A stretch of 64,000 nucleotides of DNA from Halosimplex aquaticum (GCF_028747785.1 NZ_CP118158.1:434001-498000); one strand, 5' to 3'; counted from the first letter of the stretch, positions 34,938 through 44,432 are shown. Numbers and translations are program-made. Notes: generated by a model from the letters alone, not told the origin.

Positions 34938-36158
34938 ATGATCCCCGCAACAGTGTTGCAAGGGCTCGGTGGGGCGCTCCCGATCGTGGCAGTCATCCTG
35001 CTGCTGCTCGCAGTCGTGATGGTCTACCAGATGGTGGAGATCGTCAACGCGTACGAGAAGCGCGCGCTGACGGTCTTCGGGGAGTACCGCAAGCTCCTCG
35101 AACCGGGCATCAACTTCGTGCCGCCGTTCGTCTCGAAGACGTACGCCTTCGACATGCGGACGCAGACGCTCGACGTGCCCCGGCAGGAAGCGATCACCCG
35201 TGACAACTCGCCGGTGACTGCCGACGCCGTGGTCTACATCAAGGTGATGGACGCCAAGAAGGCGTTCCTCGAAGTGGACAACTACAAGAAGGCCGTCTCG
35301 AACCTCGCCCAGACGACGCTGCGCGCGGTGCTGGGCGACATGGAACTGGACGACACGCTCAACAAGCGCCAGGAGATCAACGCGAAGATCCGCAAGGAAC
35401 TCGACGAGCCGACCGACGAGTGGGGCATCCGCGTCGAGAGCGTCGAGGTCCGCGAGGTCAACCCCTCGAAGGACGTCCAGCAGGCGATGGAGCAGCAGAC
35501 CTCCGCGGAGCGCAAACGCCGCGCGATGATCCTCGAAGCGCAGGGCGAACGCCGTTCGGCCATCGAGCAGGCCCAGGGTGAGAAGCAGTCCGACATCGTC
35601 CGCGCCCAGGGGAAAAAGCAGTCGCAGATCCTCGAAGCGCAGGGCGACGCCATCTCGACGGTGCTGCGGGCGAAGTCCGCCGAGTCGATGGGCGAACGCG
35701 CCATCATCGACAAGGGGATGGAGACCCTCGAAAATATCGGTCAGGGCGAGTCCTCCACGTTCATCCTTCCCCAGGAGATGTCCTCGCTGCTCGGTCGCTA
35801 CGGCAAGCACCTCACCGGCAGCGACGTGAGCGACATGGCGAAGGCCAACGGCCAGGGCGAACTCGACAGCCTGAACTTCGACGCCGAGACGCGCGAACTC
35901 ATCGGCCTCGACAACATCGAGGAGATACTCGGCCAGATCGACGAGGAGGCACAGGTCGACGTCGACGCGATGGAGGAGGAAGCACAGGCGATCAAGGAGG
36001 GCAAGGACGCGACGAACATCCGCGATCCCGACGAGGTCATCGAGGAGATGGACTCCGAGATGGACCCCTCGGGGAGCCCGGTCGGCGGCCCCGGCGGCGA
36101 CGGCTCCGGCGGCGCCAGCACCGACGGCGAACGCGAACCCGAAACCGAGACGGAGTAG
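34938..36158 (+). CDS. SPFH/band-7 (stomatin-like) membrane protein
   Basis: 406 residues from ATG 34938. A single N-terminal helix (LPIVAVILLLLAVVMVYQMV) is followed by the SPFH domain: IVNAYEKRALTVFGEYRKLLEPGINFVPPF, then TLDVPRQEAITRDNSPVTADAVVYIKV. Residues ~185-260 form a long coiled coil of AQGERRSAIEQAQGEKQSDI-type repeats. The disordered acidic tail ends GEREPETETE. Such proteins oligomerise into membrane microdomain scaffolds that regulate proteases or channels together with NfeD, whose gene precedes it. Confidence 0.95.
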   Translation: MIPATVLQGLGGALPIVAVILLLLAVVMVYQMVEIVNAYEKRALTVFGEYRKLLEPGINFVPPFVSKTYAFDMRTQTLDVPRQEAITRDNSPVTADAVVYIKVMDAKKAFLEVDNYKKAVSNLAQTTLRAVLGDMELDDTLNKRQEINAKIRKELDEPTDEWGIRVESVEVREVNPSKDVQQAMEQQTSAERKRRAMILEAQGERRSAIEQAQGEKQSDIVRAQGKKQSQILEAQGDAISTVLRAKSAESMGERAIIDKGMETLENIGQGESSTFILPQEMSSLLGRYGKHLTGSDVSDMAKANGQGELDSLNFDAETRELIGLDNIEEILGQIDEEAQVDVDAMEEEAQAIKEGKDATNIRDPDEVIEEMDSEMDPSGSPVGGPGGDGSGGASTDGEREPETETE

Positions 36159-36263
36159 CCGCATTCGGTGCGGACTCGGGCGCGCTGTATCGTTTCGGAT
36201 TTTTCCGACCGGTCGTGTGAGTGAGCGAAGGCGTTTTACCACCCCACCGCCAAAAGGCTCTTA

Positions 36264-36866
36264 ATGAGTCGCGAGGGGGACGTCGACGAGAGCAAGCGGG
36301 CGACGCTCAGGCGCTTCGCGGCACTGGGTGCGACCAGCCCGCTCGTCGGTCTCGCCAAGGAGAGCGAGAGCGACGCCCCCGACGCCCTCCTCGGGTACGT
36401 CGCCGCGACCCCGGGCGCGCACTTCTCGAAGATCCGCGACGACCTGCAACTCGGGACGGGCGAGACCCAGCACCACCTCCGCCGGCTGGAGCGCGAGGGC
36501 GCGGTGGAGAGCCGCGAGGACGGCGAGTACCGCCGATACTTCCCCGCGGATCGGTTCTCCGGGTTCGAGCAGGTGGCCCTGGGCTACCTCCGGCGGGACA
36601 CGCCGCGGGGCATGGTCGTCGCGCTCCTCCGCGACCCCGACGCATCCGGCACCGCACTCGCCGACGAACTCGGCGTCTCCGCGCCGACCGTCAGCAAGTA
36701 CGCGAGCCAGCTGGAAGACGCCGGACTGCTCTCCAGGGAGGACGGCTACGACCTCGAACGGCCCGAGACGCTCCTCCTCTTGCTCGTCCAGCACGCCGAC
36801 TCCTTCGGTCCCGAGGCCGCCGCGCTGGCGGCCGACGCCGACGACATCGTCTCCTACGACCCCTGA
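36264..36866 (+). CDS. Transcriptional regulator with two winged helices
   Basis: 200 residues. The first wHTH is at ~40-95 (ALLGYVAATPGAHFSKIRDDL, THH-type helix ETQHHLRRLEREGAVESRED). The second is at ~105-160 (RDTPRGMVVALLRDPDASGTALADELGVSAPTVSKYASQLEDAGLL). Paired winged helices of this sort are common in haloarchaeal regulators. The N-terminus (ESKRATLRRFAALGATSP) may look like a signal but is too polar. A TATA-like CGTTTTACC lies ~27 nt upstream. The target is unknown. Confidence 0.84.
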   Translation: MSREGDVDESKRATLRRFAALGATSPLVGLAKESESDAPDALLGYVAATPGAHFSKIRDDLQLGTGETQHHLRRLEREGAVESREDGEYRRYFPADRFSGFEQVALGYLRRDTPRGMVVALLRDPDASGTALADELGVSAPTVSKYASQLEDAGLLSREDGYDLERPETLLLLLVQHADSFGPEAAALAADADDIVSYDP

Positions 36867-36976
36867 CCGGGACGCCGCTCCCGACGGGCGACTGTCAGTG
36901 TACGCCACCGGCGAAGTCGCCGGGCAGCGGTCGCTGGCGAGCGTGAGAAAAAGCGCGAAAACCGCGTGCCCCCCGA

Positions 36977-37228
36977 TCAGGCGGTGACTTTCCAGGTCGT
37001 CGACGAGGAGTAGCCCCACTTCTCCACGTCGAGGGCCGCGTCGCTGTTCTTGATGGCCGTCATGTTCGATCCGACTTCCTTGGCCGACAGATCGAGTTCG
37101 TCGCCGATGAGCCTCGACTTGAAGTACGTCTGGGTGTCCGCGTTCTCGCGGAGGTACTGGAGGATCCGCTGCTGCTTCTCGGTCAGGGTGTGTTGGTCGC
37201 CAGTCGCGCTCGCAGTGGTCGCGCTCAT
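36977..37228 (-). CDS. Small wHTH-like protein (DUF7123-like)
   Basis: 83 residues. After a flexible N-terminus, LTEKQQRILQYLRENADTQTYFKSRLIGDELDLSAKEVGSNM folds as a small winged helix with a recognition helix around KEVGSNMTAIKN. The C-terminal WGYSSSTTWKVTA forms the wing strands. It is a frequent stand-alone haloarchaeal gene of unknown role. A TATA-like CTTTAGGG on the minus strand (37252-37258) gives leaderless spacing to the ATG. It is convergent with the two-wHTH regulator. Confidence 0.82.
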   Translation of the reverse strand: MSATTASATGDQHTLTEKQQRILQYLRENADTQTYFKSRLIGDELDLSAKEVGSNMTAIKNSDAALDVEKWGYSSSTTWKVTA

Positions 37229-37471
37229 ACTACCACCGAGGTACTGTCCCCCTAAAGCGGGTTTGGTACGATCGGTAAAACCCGCTGCCGTCTTGCGGTT
37301 TTCCGAGTCGCCCGACTCGATAACGAGGCCCTACGCCCGGTTCGCGGTCCCCGGTTGGTGCCGTTGGTTAACCGGCCGTACCAGCCGCCGGGACGACCGC
37401 GGTCCGGCCGGCGCCTCCGCGCGCAGTCGCGACTGGGCGACTGGGTGTTCCGAGAGACGGGTCGGAGAGAA

Positions 37472-37867
37472 CTACAGGTCCTCTTCGATGATCTCGCCCA
37501 CGGCGAAGTTGGACTTGACCTCGGTCACTTCCACCTTGACGCGCTCGCCCACGTCGGCGCCGGGGACGATGATGACGTACCCGCGCTCGACGCGCGCGAT
37601 GCCGTCGCCCTGTTTGCCGATGTCCTCGATCTCGACGTAGCGGATCTCCCCGGCCTCGACCGGCGGCTGGGGCTCCGACGGGACGTTGTCTTCGTCCGTC
37701 TCCGTCGCCGCCTCCACGTCCGAAGAGATGAGCGCCACGCGATAGGTCTCCCCCGGTTCGATAGAGCCCGTCTCGATCTCCCGCCGCGGCACCTCTACGA
37801 CGTATCGGTCGCCGTCGTCCGATACGTCCGCACTGAACAGACACAGCAGTTTATCTGAGATTTCCAC
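37472..37867 (-). CDS. TRAM domain RNA-binding protein
   Basis: 131 residues if it starts at GTG 37867 (reading MEISDKLLCLFSADV). An in-frame ATG at 37891 would add eight residues. I prefer the GTG because a Shine-Dalgarno GGAGGT sits 7 nt before it (37880-37875) and because the TATA box at 37901-37910 predicts transcription starting near 37880, inside the longer form. The N-terminal half is a conserved halophile domain (DRYVVEVPRREIETG); the C-terminal half is a TRAM fold (RYVEIEDIGKQGDGIARVERGYVIIVPGADVGERVKVEV). Stand-alone archaeal TRAM proteins act as RNA chaperones. It lies downstream of a stem-loop cluster. Confidence 0.9.
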   Translation of the reverse strand: MEISDKLLCLFSADVSDDGDRYVVEVPRREIETGSIEPGETYRVALISSDVEAATETDEDNVPSEPQPPVEAGEIRYVEIEDIGKQGDGIARVERGYVIIVPGADVGERVKVEVTEVKSNFAVGEIIEEDL

Positions 37868-37900
37868 TATGTAGACCTCCGCTCGGGACATAGTAGGCCT

Positions 37901-37910
37901 CTTTTATAAA
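37901..37910 (-). promoter_or_regulatory. TATA box of the TRAM protein gene
   Basis: CTTTTATAAATTT reads TTTATAAA on both strands, the clearest TATA box in the window. It is only ~12-20 nt from ATG 37891 but ~35 nt from GTG 37867, which is why the GTG was chosen as start. Confidence 0.7.
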
Positions 37911-37930
37911 TTTCAGCGACCACCTTTTTC

Positions 37931-38047
37931 CTGACCGGGTTTCCTCGCTCGCTTCGCTCGCTGCGGGAACCCGGCCAGCAAAAACGTGGGCGAAAAAGGC
38001 CGCACCTCGCTTCGCTCGGTGCGGTGAAACGGCGCCGAAGGCGCCGT
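37931..38047 (-). terminator. Three tandem stem-loops between the YkgJ-like gene and the TRAM gene
   Basis: Stem 1 pairs CCGGGTTTCC with GGGAACCCGG (37935-37973 region), stem 2 pairs CCGCACC with GGTGCGG (~38000-38023), and stem 3 is CGGCGCC-GAA-GGCGCCG (38031-38047). An outer CCTTTTTC (~37923) and GAAAAAGG (~37992) can also pair, enclosing stem 1. They lie at the 3' end of the YkgJ-like gene and upstream of the TRAM promoter. A terminator array is the simplest reading. Confidence 0.6.
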
Positions 38048-38071
38048 ATGTATTGCTCAGCTACTGCACCG

Positions 38072-38129
38072 CCCCCGCTACTACACCGCCTCCGCCACCG
38101 CACCACCCCCGCTACTACACCGCCTCCGC
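38072..38129. repeat. 24-bp direct repeat, two copies, 34-bp period
   Basis: The same 24 bases (starting CCCCCGCTACTACACCGCC) occur at 38072-38095 and 38106-38129, with related fragments before and after. The array is noncoding, in the 3' flank of the YkgJ-like gene. It looks like a local tandem duplication. Confidence 0.75.
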
Positions 38130-38154
38130 TACTGACACCGCACCGCAACTACAC

Positions 38155-38868
38155 CTACTCGATATTCGTCCCGTCGGGTCGCTTGGCGCCCTCGGAGTCG
38201 TGGACGACGACCTCGCCGGGCTCCCGTTCGATCGGTTCGTACCCGTCCCGGACCGCGATGGCTTCGTCTATCTCCCGGATCGCTCGTTCCTTGAGCGCCT
38301 CGGCCAGTTCCTCGGCCTCCGCGCGAGAGATGTCCCTGCCTAACCCCTCGCACTCGTGGGCGCGGACCATGCCCTCCTCGTCGACGGCCTCGCCCATCGG
38401 CTGGCTCGTCCCGCCGAGGGCGACGCTGAACGGGTACGTCCTGCATACCAGCGGGCGGTCCTCGTGGACGGTACAGGCGCCGACGCCGTCGTCCTCGGCG
38501 TAGAATCGGCAGTCGCCGCAGTCGTCGGTCTGGAGCGCCCACTCGAAGGTCTCGCCCTGCGGTCCGTCCTCGCCCTCGACCAGCCCGTACGGCATCGGCC
38601 TGGCGACGTCCCGCCAGTCGTAGTCGCCGGTCTCCTGGAGCTGTCGCACCTCGTCGGGGAAGACGGTCGCCGTGTGGTCGTGACCGTCGGCCGCCTCGTC
38701 GTCGCCGCCGGCGTCCTCGTCTCCCCCGTTCTCGCTCTCGCAGCCCTCGACCGCCTTGCAGCAGGCGCCACAGCGCGTGCACTCGAAGCCGATGGCCTCG
38801 ATGGCGTCCGCCAGCTCCGCCACGTCGAGGTCGGTCGCCCGCTCGCGTTCGGCTTCGAGACTCTCCAT
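38155..38868 (-). CDS. YkgJ family cysteine-cluster protein
   Basis: 237 residues. Cysteines are grouped in the pattern CTRCGACCK (~30), then DDCGDCRFY (~115) and CTVHEDRPLVCRTYPF (~132-147), the signature of the YkgJ/UPF0153 family that binds zinc or an Fe-S cluster. An acidic low-complexity insert (ENGGDEDAGGDDEAADGHDH) lies between the first two groups. The C-terminal part is helical and acidic. The function is unknown; it is cytosolic. It is followed by a terminator-like stem-loop cluster. Confidence 0.9.
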   Translation of the reverse strand: MESLEAERERATDLDVAELADAIEAIGFECTRCGACCKAVEGCESENGGDEDAGGDDEAADGHDHTATVFPDEVRQLQETGDYDWRDVARPMPYGLVEGEDGPQGETFEWALQTDDCGDCRFYAEDDGVGACTVHEDRPLVCRTYPFSVALGGTSQPMGEAVDEEGMVRAHECEGLGRDISRAEAEELAEALKERAIREIDEAIAVRDGYEPIEREPGEVVVHDSEGAKRPDGTNIE

Positions 38869-38931
38869 ACGCGAGCTATCGGACCGAGGGGGAAAAGCAC
38901 GTCGCGAGCGAGCGGCGGTGCTGTCCGGTCG

Positions 38932-39732
38932 TCACTCCGCAGGTCGCGCCCGCTCGCCGTCCCAGTCGACTGCGCCTTCGACGGCGAGCTTTTCGAGGTG
39001 GGCGCGCACCGTCGCCTCGGCGAGGTCCCGGACTCCCGTCAGGTCTTTCTCGTAGGCGGCGTCGCAGATCCCGGAGACGGTCTCGGCACCGCGCTCGACC
39101 GCACTGCGGACGCGCCGTTCGCGGTCGAGTCGGTGCGCGATCAGCCGCGTCGCCGTCGCGCGGACGGCCGGCCCCTCGACCGCGGGGCCGTGGCCCGGTC
39201 GGAGCCGGTCCGGCGCCATCGAGTGAACCCGCCGGAGCGAACTCAGGTACGCGCGCATGTCGCCCTCCGGCGCGCCGACGACGACGCTCCCTTTCGCCAC
39301 GGCGAGGTCGCCGCAGACGAGGTCGGTGTCGCCCCCGTCTTCGCCCGTCGCGAAGGCGACGTGTTCCGGCGCGTGGCCCGGCGCGTCGACGACCCGGACC
39401 GCGCCGTCGCCGGTCTCGATCGACGTTCCCTCGGCGAACGTCCGGTCGGGTTCGATTCCAGTGGCTCGCTGGAAGGCGTCCGCGCGTCCGGTGCGTGTCC
39501 ACACCGCCGCGTCGTGGCGCTCGGCGTAGTGTGCGACTGCGCCGACGTGGTCCGGGTGGTGGTGCGTCACCGCGACGTGGCCGACGTCGCGGTCCGCGGC
39601 GAGCGCGTCGAGTTCGTCGGACTCGGCCGCCGGGTCGACGAGCAGGGCCGGATCGGCGCCCAGCACGTACGCGCCGGTCTCGCCGGTCGGCGCCCGCGTC
39701 GCCACCTCGACGCCCACTCGCGTGGCCTCCAT
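38932..39732 (-). CDS. Metallo-beta-lactamase fold hydrolase (LACTB2/glyoxalase II-like)
   Basis: 266 residues. The metal-binding core shows [16 protein letters not shown] (HxHxDH, ~55-68), then [13 protein letters not shown] (~112-124) with the third His, and [13 protein letters not shown] with the bridging Asp. The C-terminal [11 protein letters not shown] followed by winged-helix-like residues ([25 protein letters not shown]) is characteristic of the LACTB2 subgroup, which includes thioester hydrolases and RNases. It is divergent from truD with 124 bp between starts. The substrate is uncertain. Confidence 0.9.
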   Translation of the reverse strand: MEATRVGVEVATRAPTGETGAYVLGADPALLVDPAAESDELDALAADRDVGHVAVTHHHPDHVGAVAHYAERHDAAVWTRTGRADAFQRATGIEPDRTFAEGTSIETGDGAVRVVDAPGHAPEHVAFATGEDGGDTDLVCGDLAVAKGSVVVGAPEGDMRAYLSSLRRVHSMAPDRLRPGHGPAVEGPAVRATATRLIAHRLDRERRVRSAVERGAETVSGICDAAYEKDLTGVRDLAEATVRAHLEKLAVEGAVDWDGERARPAE

Positions 39733-39856
39733 GGGTACCCCCTTCGAGCGCCCGACACGTGTCGGTTTCGGGTCTCACGGACGGTCTACCGACCGGGCCG
39801 CCGCTCGCCGGCGGAGACAGGCAGATACAGGTGTCGCGACGACGGACGACGATCCG

Positions 39857-41281
39857 ATGCGCGAGGCACACCCCGTCGAGCGGGCGGTCGGCATGGAGTA
39901 CTACGTCAGCGACGCGCCCGGCGTCGGCGGCCACCTCCGGGAGGCGCCCGAGGATTTCCGCGTGCGCGAGGTCGAGGCGTTCGACCCCGAACCGCTGGAC
40001 GCCGACCCCGGCGGCTACCCGCACCTGCTCGCCCGCGTCGTCCTGCGCGGCTGGGACACCAACGACTTCGCCTCCGAGCTGTCCGACCGCCTGGGCATCT
40101 CTCGCGAGCGGGTCTCCTGGGCGGGGACGAAGGACAAACACGCCGTCACCACGCAGCTGTTCTCCGTCGCGAAGGCCGACCCCGACGACCTGCGCGACGT
40201 GGAGATCCGCGACGCCGAGATCGACCTCCTCGGGCGGACCGGCCGACCCGTCCTCTTCGGCGACCTGGCGGGCAACGCCTTCGAGATCGTCGTGCGCGAC
40301 CCCGACGAACCGGAACACGTCGACGCGACGACGGCGGACCTGCGGGCGTTCGCCACTGGCGACGAGGGGGCCGACGGAGCGGCGGACCCCGACGAGGGGC
40401 CGACAGTCGGCGTCCCCAACTACTTCGGCCAGCAGCGCTTCGGCAGCAAGCGCCCGGTCACCCACGAGGTCGGCCTGGAGATCGTCCGCGGGAACTGGAA
40501 GGGCGCGGTGCTGGCGTACGTCGGCAACCCGGCCGAACGCGAACCCGAGTCGACGCAAGAGGCTCGCGAATACGTGCAGCAGACCGAGGACTGGGAAGGC
40601 GCGCTCGACCGTCTGCCGCGGCGGCTCGGCTTCGAGCGGTCGATGTGCCACCGCCTCGTGGAGCGACAGGAGGCCGGCGACGGCGCGCTCGACGACGAGG
40701 ACTACCGCGCCGCCCTCGAAGCCGTCCCGTCGAACCTCCAGCGGCTGTTCGTCAACGCCGCCCAGTCGTTCGCGTTCAACCGGATCCTCTCCGAGCGACT
40801 GGAGCGAGGCCTGTCCTTCCACGAACCGGTCACCGGCGACGTGGTCTGTTTCGCCGATTCCGACGCGCCCGAGGAGTTCGCCCTCCCAGACACCGATCGG
40901 ACGCAACGAGTGACCGAGGACCGCCTGCGGACCGTCCGGCGCCACTGCGAGCGCGGCCGGGCGTTCGTCACCGCGCCGCTGATCGGAACCGAGACGGAAC
41001 TGGCCGACGGCGAGCCCGGCGAGATCGAACGCGACGTGCTGGAGGAACTGGACCTCGCTCCCGAGGACTTCGACCTCCCCGAGGCGTTCGAGTCGACGGG
41101 GACCCGGCGGGCGATACTCCTGCGGACCGACCTGTCCGTCGAGCGCCGCGACGAGAGCGGGGACCCGGCGGACGGCGACGGCGACGCGGACGCCCTCGCC
41201 TTCGAGTTCGCGCTCCCGAAGGGGAGCTACGCGACGGTCGTCCTGCGGGAGTACCTCAAGAGCGACCCCGACGATCTGTGA
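39857..41281 (+). CDS. truD: tRNA pseudouridine synthase D
   Basis: 474 residues from ATG 39857; upstream starts overlap the divergent MBL gene. The catalytic Asp is in the [16 protein letters not shown] motif. [18 protein letters not shown] and RNA-binding [14 protein letters not shown] are also TruD family blocks. The archaeal type carries the inserted TRUD domain and here an acidic insert near residue 165. It converts uridine 13 of tRNA to pseudouridine. DUF2103 follows 62 bp downstream on the same strand and may be co-transcribed. Confidence 0.96.
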   Translation: MREAHPVERAVGMEYYVSDAPGVGGHLREAPEDFRVREVEAFDPEPLDADPGGYPHLLARVVLRGWDTNDFASELSDRLGISRERVSWAGTKDKHAVTTQLFSVAKADPDDLRDVEIRDAEIDLLGRTGRPVLFGDLAGNAFEIVVRDPDEPEHVDATTADLRAFATGDEGADGAADPDEGPTVGVPNYFGQQRFGSKRPVTHEVGLEIVRGNWKGAVLAYVGNPAEREPESTQEAREYVQQTEDWEGALDRLPRRLGFERSMCHRLVERQEAGDGALDDEDYRAALEAVPSNLQRLFVNAAQSFAFNRILSERLERGLSFHEPVTGDVVCFADSDAPEEFALPDTDRTQRVTEDRLRTVRRHCERGRAFVTAPLIGTETELADGEPGEIERDVLEELDLAPEDFDLPEAFESTGTRRAILLRTDLSVERRDESGDPADGDGDADALAFEFALPKGSYATVVLREYLKSDPDDL

Positions 41282-41343
41282 TCACACGGCACGGACTCGC
41301 CGTTCCGCGCCCCTTTTGCCGTTCGACCGGAAACCCATCGGAC

Positions 41344-42069
41344 ATGGAGTGTCGGCGGTGCGGGTCGTCGCTGGACCGACCGGGCGATTACTGCCTGGTC
41401 TGTCGCTCGGAGAACGCCGACGCGGTCGTCCTCGAACTCGACCGCGAGCGGGCCCGCGTCACCACGCTCGTCGACGAGGAGGTCGCCGGGGTCCGCGAGG
41501 TGACGACGACGCCCGAGGACGGCGACGAGACCGGCGTGATCGAACTGCGCAACTTCGCCGGCCTGATCGCCGACGAGGTCCGGCGCAAGCGCCCCGAAGA
41601 GGTGTACGCCACCGGCGACCGCGACGTGTTGCGAGCGGTGCGGCGCCAACTTCACCACGAGTTCTACCGCATCGGCGACGCCGACGACCCGATCGAGGCC
41701 GTCCTGTCGCGCCGCGGCGAGGCGCCCCTGGAAGTGGTCGAGACCGCGCCCCGCGAGAAGATCGGCGGGTCGCACTCGACGCTGGTGGGCGGCCGCGCGG
41801 GCCAGCGCGCCATCCAGACGGTCGCGGGCCACCCCCACGTCAAGAAGATCATCCCCGGCCCCATCGACGCCGGCGGGTCGGGGTCGCGCTCGGGCGTCCG
41901 CGCGAAGGCCACCCGCGCCGGCGAGAACGGCAACGTCCGCCTGCTCATCCGCGACGGCTCCTCCGTCCAGGAGAACCGAATCGTCACGACGGCCCGCGAG
42001 CGCGAACTCGGCGAGGTCGTCCGCGAGGATCTCAACCAGGCCCTGCGCGAGGCGGACCTCCAGGAGTGA
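41344..42069 (+). CDS. DUF2103 predicted metal-binding protein
   Basis: 241 residues. The N-terminal zinc ribbon is CRRCGSSLDRPGDYCLVCRSENADAV. The rest matches the DUF2103 pattern: VIELRNFAGLIADEVRRKRPEEVYATGD, then REKIGGSHSTLVGGRAGQRAIQTVAGHPHVKKIIPGPI, and a C-terminal IVTTARERELGEVVREDL. A nucleic-acid or translation role is suggested by the conserved basic motifs and the truD neighbour but is unproven. The domain is confined to archaea as far as I know. Confidence 0.9.
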   Translation: MECRRCGSSLDRPGDYCLVCRSENADAVVLELDRERARVTTLVDEEVAGVREVTTTPEDGDETGVIELRNFAGLIADEVRRKRPEEVYATGDRDVLRAVRRQLHHEFYRIGDADDPIEAVLSRRGEAPLEVVETAPREKIGGSHSTLVGGRAGQRAIQTVAGHPHVKKIIPGPIDAGGSGSRSGVRAKATRAGENGNVRLLIRDGSSVQENRIVTTARERELGEVVREDLNQALREADLQE

Positions 42070-42152
42070 GCGCGGCGACGGTCCCGCTGGATAGACAACG
42101 TAGTGAGACTATCTCGGCACTTCTTCCGTGACCCCGCGGTACCCGGGGTGCA

Positions 42153-43235
42153 ATGTGGGAACTCGGTCCCGACGCTGACAAACCGGAGTGGCGAACAGTC
42201 GAGAGCCCGTTCCAGAAGACCATCTTCTCGGTGGTCAACACGTCGGAGGGCCCCTACGCCATCGGCGACGGCGGGACGCTCCTCGCCGACCGGGGCGGCG
42301 GCTGGGAGATCGTCCTCGACGACGGGCCGCGGACGCGCGACAACCAGCTCCGCGGGCTAGACGTGACCGACGACGGCAACCGGGTGTGGTTCGCCGGGTC
42401 GAGCGGAGCGCTCGGCTGCTACGACGTCACCACGCGGCGCAAGTACGACTACTCGGGCCCCAACCAGATGACGAGCACGTGGGAGGGCATCGCCGTCGCA
42501 GGCCCCGCCGGCGCCGAGAAGGTGCTCGTCGCCAACGGGTCCGGCGAGGTCCTCCCGTTCACGATCGACGGGTTCGACGAGGACTGGGGGCCGGTCAGCA
42601 AGCCGGCCTCGAAGGGGTCGAACGTCGCGGCGCTGGCCGCCGCGCCCGACGGCGTCGGCTACGCCGTCGACACGAGCGGCAACGCCTTCCGGACGACGGC
42701 CACCGACGGCTGGGAGGACATCGGCATCGTCAACGCGCAGGTCAAGTTCTACGACATCTTCGCCGGCCGACAGGGCCGGGTCTACGTCGCTGCCGGCGAC
42801 GGCCGCATCTACCGCTACGACGACTCCTATCGCTCCTGGACGCCGATCGGCGTCGCCGAGAAGTCCCTCCGCGCGTTCGACGTCCACGGCGACCAGATGG
42901 TCGTGATCGGCCACGGCGGCGCCATCTACGAGCGGACCGGGTCCGACCGGTGGGAGCAACTCACCTCGCCGGTCGACGGGACGCTCTTCGACGTGGCGCT
43001 CGGCGATCCGGACATCATCGTCGGCAAGTCCGGGACCATCCTCCAGCGGCCCCGCGGCGAGCCACGCCACGCCGGCGAGAGCCCCGACGGCGACCAGTAC
43101 GACGACCGCGGCGAGTACTTCGACCCGGACGGCAACGCGCCCGGTGAGTCCGGATCCGGCGGATCGACCGGCACCAGCGGCGGTTCGACTGGGAATACCT
43201 CGAGCGGTTCGGCCGGCGACACTTCCTCGCAGTAA
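42153..43235 (+). CDS. Cytosolic beta-propeller repeat protein, paralogue 1 of 3
   Basis: 360 residues with no signal peptide. About six to seven propeller blades are marked by recurring YAIGDGGTLLADRGGGWEIV-type units, plus VWFAGSSGALGCYDV, GYAVDTSGNAFRTTATDGWE, VYVAAGDGRIYRY and IIVGKSGTILQR. The tail is Gly/Ser/Thr-rich and ends SSGSAGDTSSQ. It resembles the Ycf48/BNR class of propellers but is intracellular. The two following genes are close paralogues. It may be a scaffold or ligand sensor; no catalytic residues can be pointed to. Confidence 0.78.
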   Translation: MWELGPDADKPEWRTVESPFQKTIFSVVNTSEGPYAIGDGGTLLADRGGGWEIVLDDGPRTRDNQLRGLDVTDDGNRVWFAGSSGALGCYDVTTRRKYDYSGPNQMTSTWEGIAVAGPAGAEKVLVANGSGEVLPFTIDGFDEDWGPVSKPASKGSNVAALAAAPDGVGYAVDTSGNAFRTTATDGWEDIGIVNAQVKFYDIFAGRQGRVYVAAGDGRIYRYDDSYRSWTPIGVAEKSLRAFDVHGDQMVVIGHGGAIYERTGSDRWEQLTSPVDGTLFDVALGDPDIIVGKSGTILQRPRGEPRHAGESPDGDQYDDRGEYFDPDGNAPGESGSGGSTGTSGGSTGNTSSGSAGDTSSQ

Positions 43236-43334
43236 CGCGGCGGCTGGTCGGCCGCCGTTCGACCGTGGCGTCGACGAGCGGTCGCTCCGGCGAGCGTGCC
43301 GTTGCCGACCGCCACCGACCGGCCGATCGACCGA

Positions 43335-44285
43335 CTACGTATCGGTCTGCCCGGACGCCTCGGCGCTCGAACCGGTGGATCCGTCCGCTGGCGCCCGTTC
43401 GAGCAGGAGGCCGTCGGCGCCGACGGCGACGGGGACCTCGCCGGCGACCACTCCGTTGATCGACTTCGACCCGTCCCAGCGCTCGCGCCGCCAGTCGTCG
43501 CCCTGCCGCGAGTAGAGCGCGCCACCGGCCCCGGCGGCGAGCACGGCACCATCGGCGGCCGCCAGGGTGCGGACGGTCACGTCGCCGAGCGAGTACGGCG
43601 TCCACGCCGACCCGCCGCGGTCGCCCTCGAAGACGCGGCCGTTCCCGCCACCGACGAGAACGCGGTCCGCGCCGGCACTGACCGCGTAGAGGCTGTTCTG
43701 GGCGCTTTCGACGCCGACCCGCTTCCACCCCTCCGTCTCGGTCGTCCGGTAGACGTTGGCGTTGCTGTCGACCGCGTAGCCGACGCCGGCGGGCGTGGCG
43801 TCGAGGGCGGAGACGGCCGTGTCGCCCGAGGGGTTCGAGGTCGGCCCCCAGTCGAGGCGACTCCCCGAGACCGCCGCGGGGAAGACGCGTCCGCTCCCGT
43901 CGGCGAGCAGCAGTTTCTCGGCGCCGCGCGGTCCGGCCACCGCCAGCGCGCCGAACGCGTCGGTCACGCCCTGCGGGTCCGAGCGATCCAGTCGCCTGCC
44001 CGCGGCGACCTCGTAACAGCCCAGCGCGCCGTTCGCGCCGGCGAACCAGATCCGCTGGCCGTCGTCGGTCGCGTCGACGGCCGAGAGCGTCTCGCCGCGC
44101 GCGCTCGGTCCGTTCTCGACGATGACGCCCCACGTCCCGTCGGCCGCGCGAGCGACGACCGACCCGCCCGCGGCGACCGCACAGGGACCGTTCGCAGTCA
44201 CAGCGGCGTCGTGATACGTCCCGTCGACCGGCGATTCGACCGCCCGCCAGCGCGCGCCGCTACCGTCGGTGGAGAACTCCCACAT
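43335..44285 (-). CDS. Cytosolic beta-propeller repeat protein, paralogue 2 of 3
   Basis: 316 residues from ATG 44285 (MWEFSTDG, like MWELGPD of paralogue 1). A GTG at 44441 would extend into the divergent gene and was rejected. Blades align with paralogue 1 throughout: IWFAGANGALGCYEV, GYAVDSNANVYRTTETEGWKRVG, VLVGGGNGRVFEGD and VAVGADGLLLERA. The Ser/Gly/Thr-rich tail is similar too (ending GQTDT). It faces paralogue 3 across 147 bp that must hold both promoters. It is convergent with paralogue 1. Confidence 0.78.
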   Translation of the reverse strand: MWEFSTDGSGARWRAVESPVDGTYHDAAVTANGPCAVAAGGSVVARAADGTWGVIVENGPSARGETLSAVDATDDGQRIWFAGANGALGCYEVAAGRRLDRSDPQGVTDAFGALAVAGPRGAEKLLLADGSGRVFPAAVSGSRLDWGPTSNPSGDTAVSALDATPAGVGYAVDSNANVYRTTETEGWKRVGVESAQNSLYAVSAGADRVLVGGGNGRVFEGDRGGSAWTPYSLGDVTVRTLAAADGAVLAAGAGGALYSRQGDDWRRERWDGSKSINGVVAGEVPVAVGADGLLLERAPADGSTGSSAEASGQTDT

Positions 44286-44432
44286 GGGTTCGGTAGGCGC
44301 GAGTCGGGCATAAACGCCGGATTCCCTCCCGGGCGTCGGATCGTTTCCCGCACCGGATCCCGCCGGCGAAGGGTCGGCCACTGGGACGGTCTCGGCCGCT
44401 TTTCTCCCGGGGCGAGCGAGGCGGGGTGCAGC

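Noticed and set aside
43296-44432. An upstream extension of propeller paralogue 3
   Set aside because: It is antisense to paralogue 2 and lacks blades; ATG 44433 matches the paralogues' starts.
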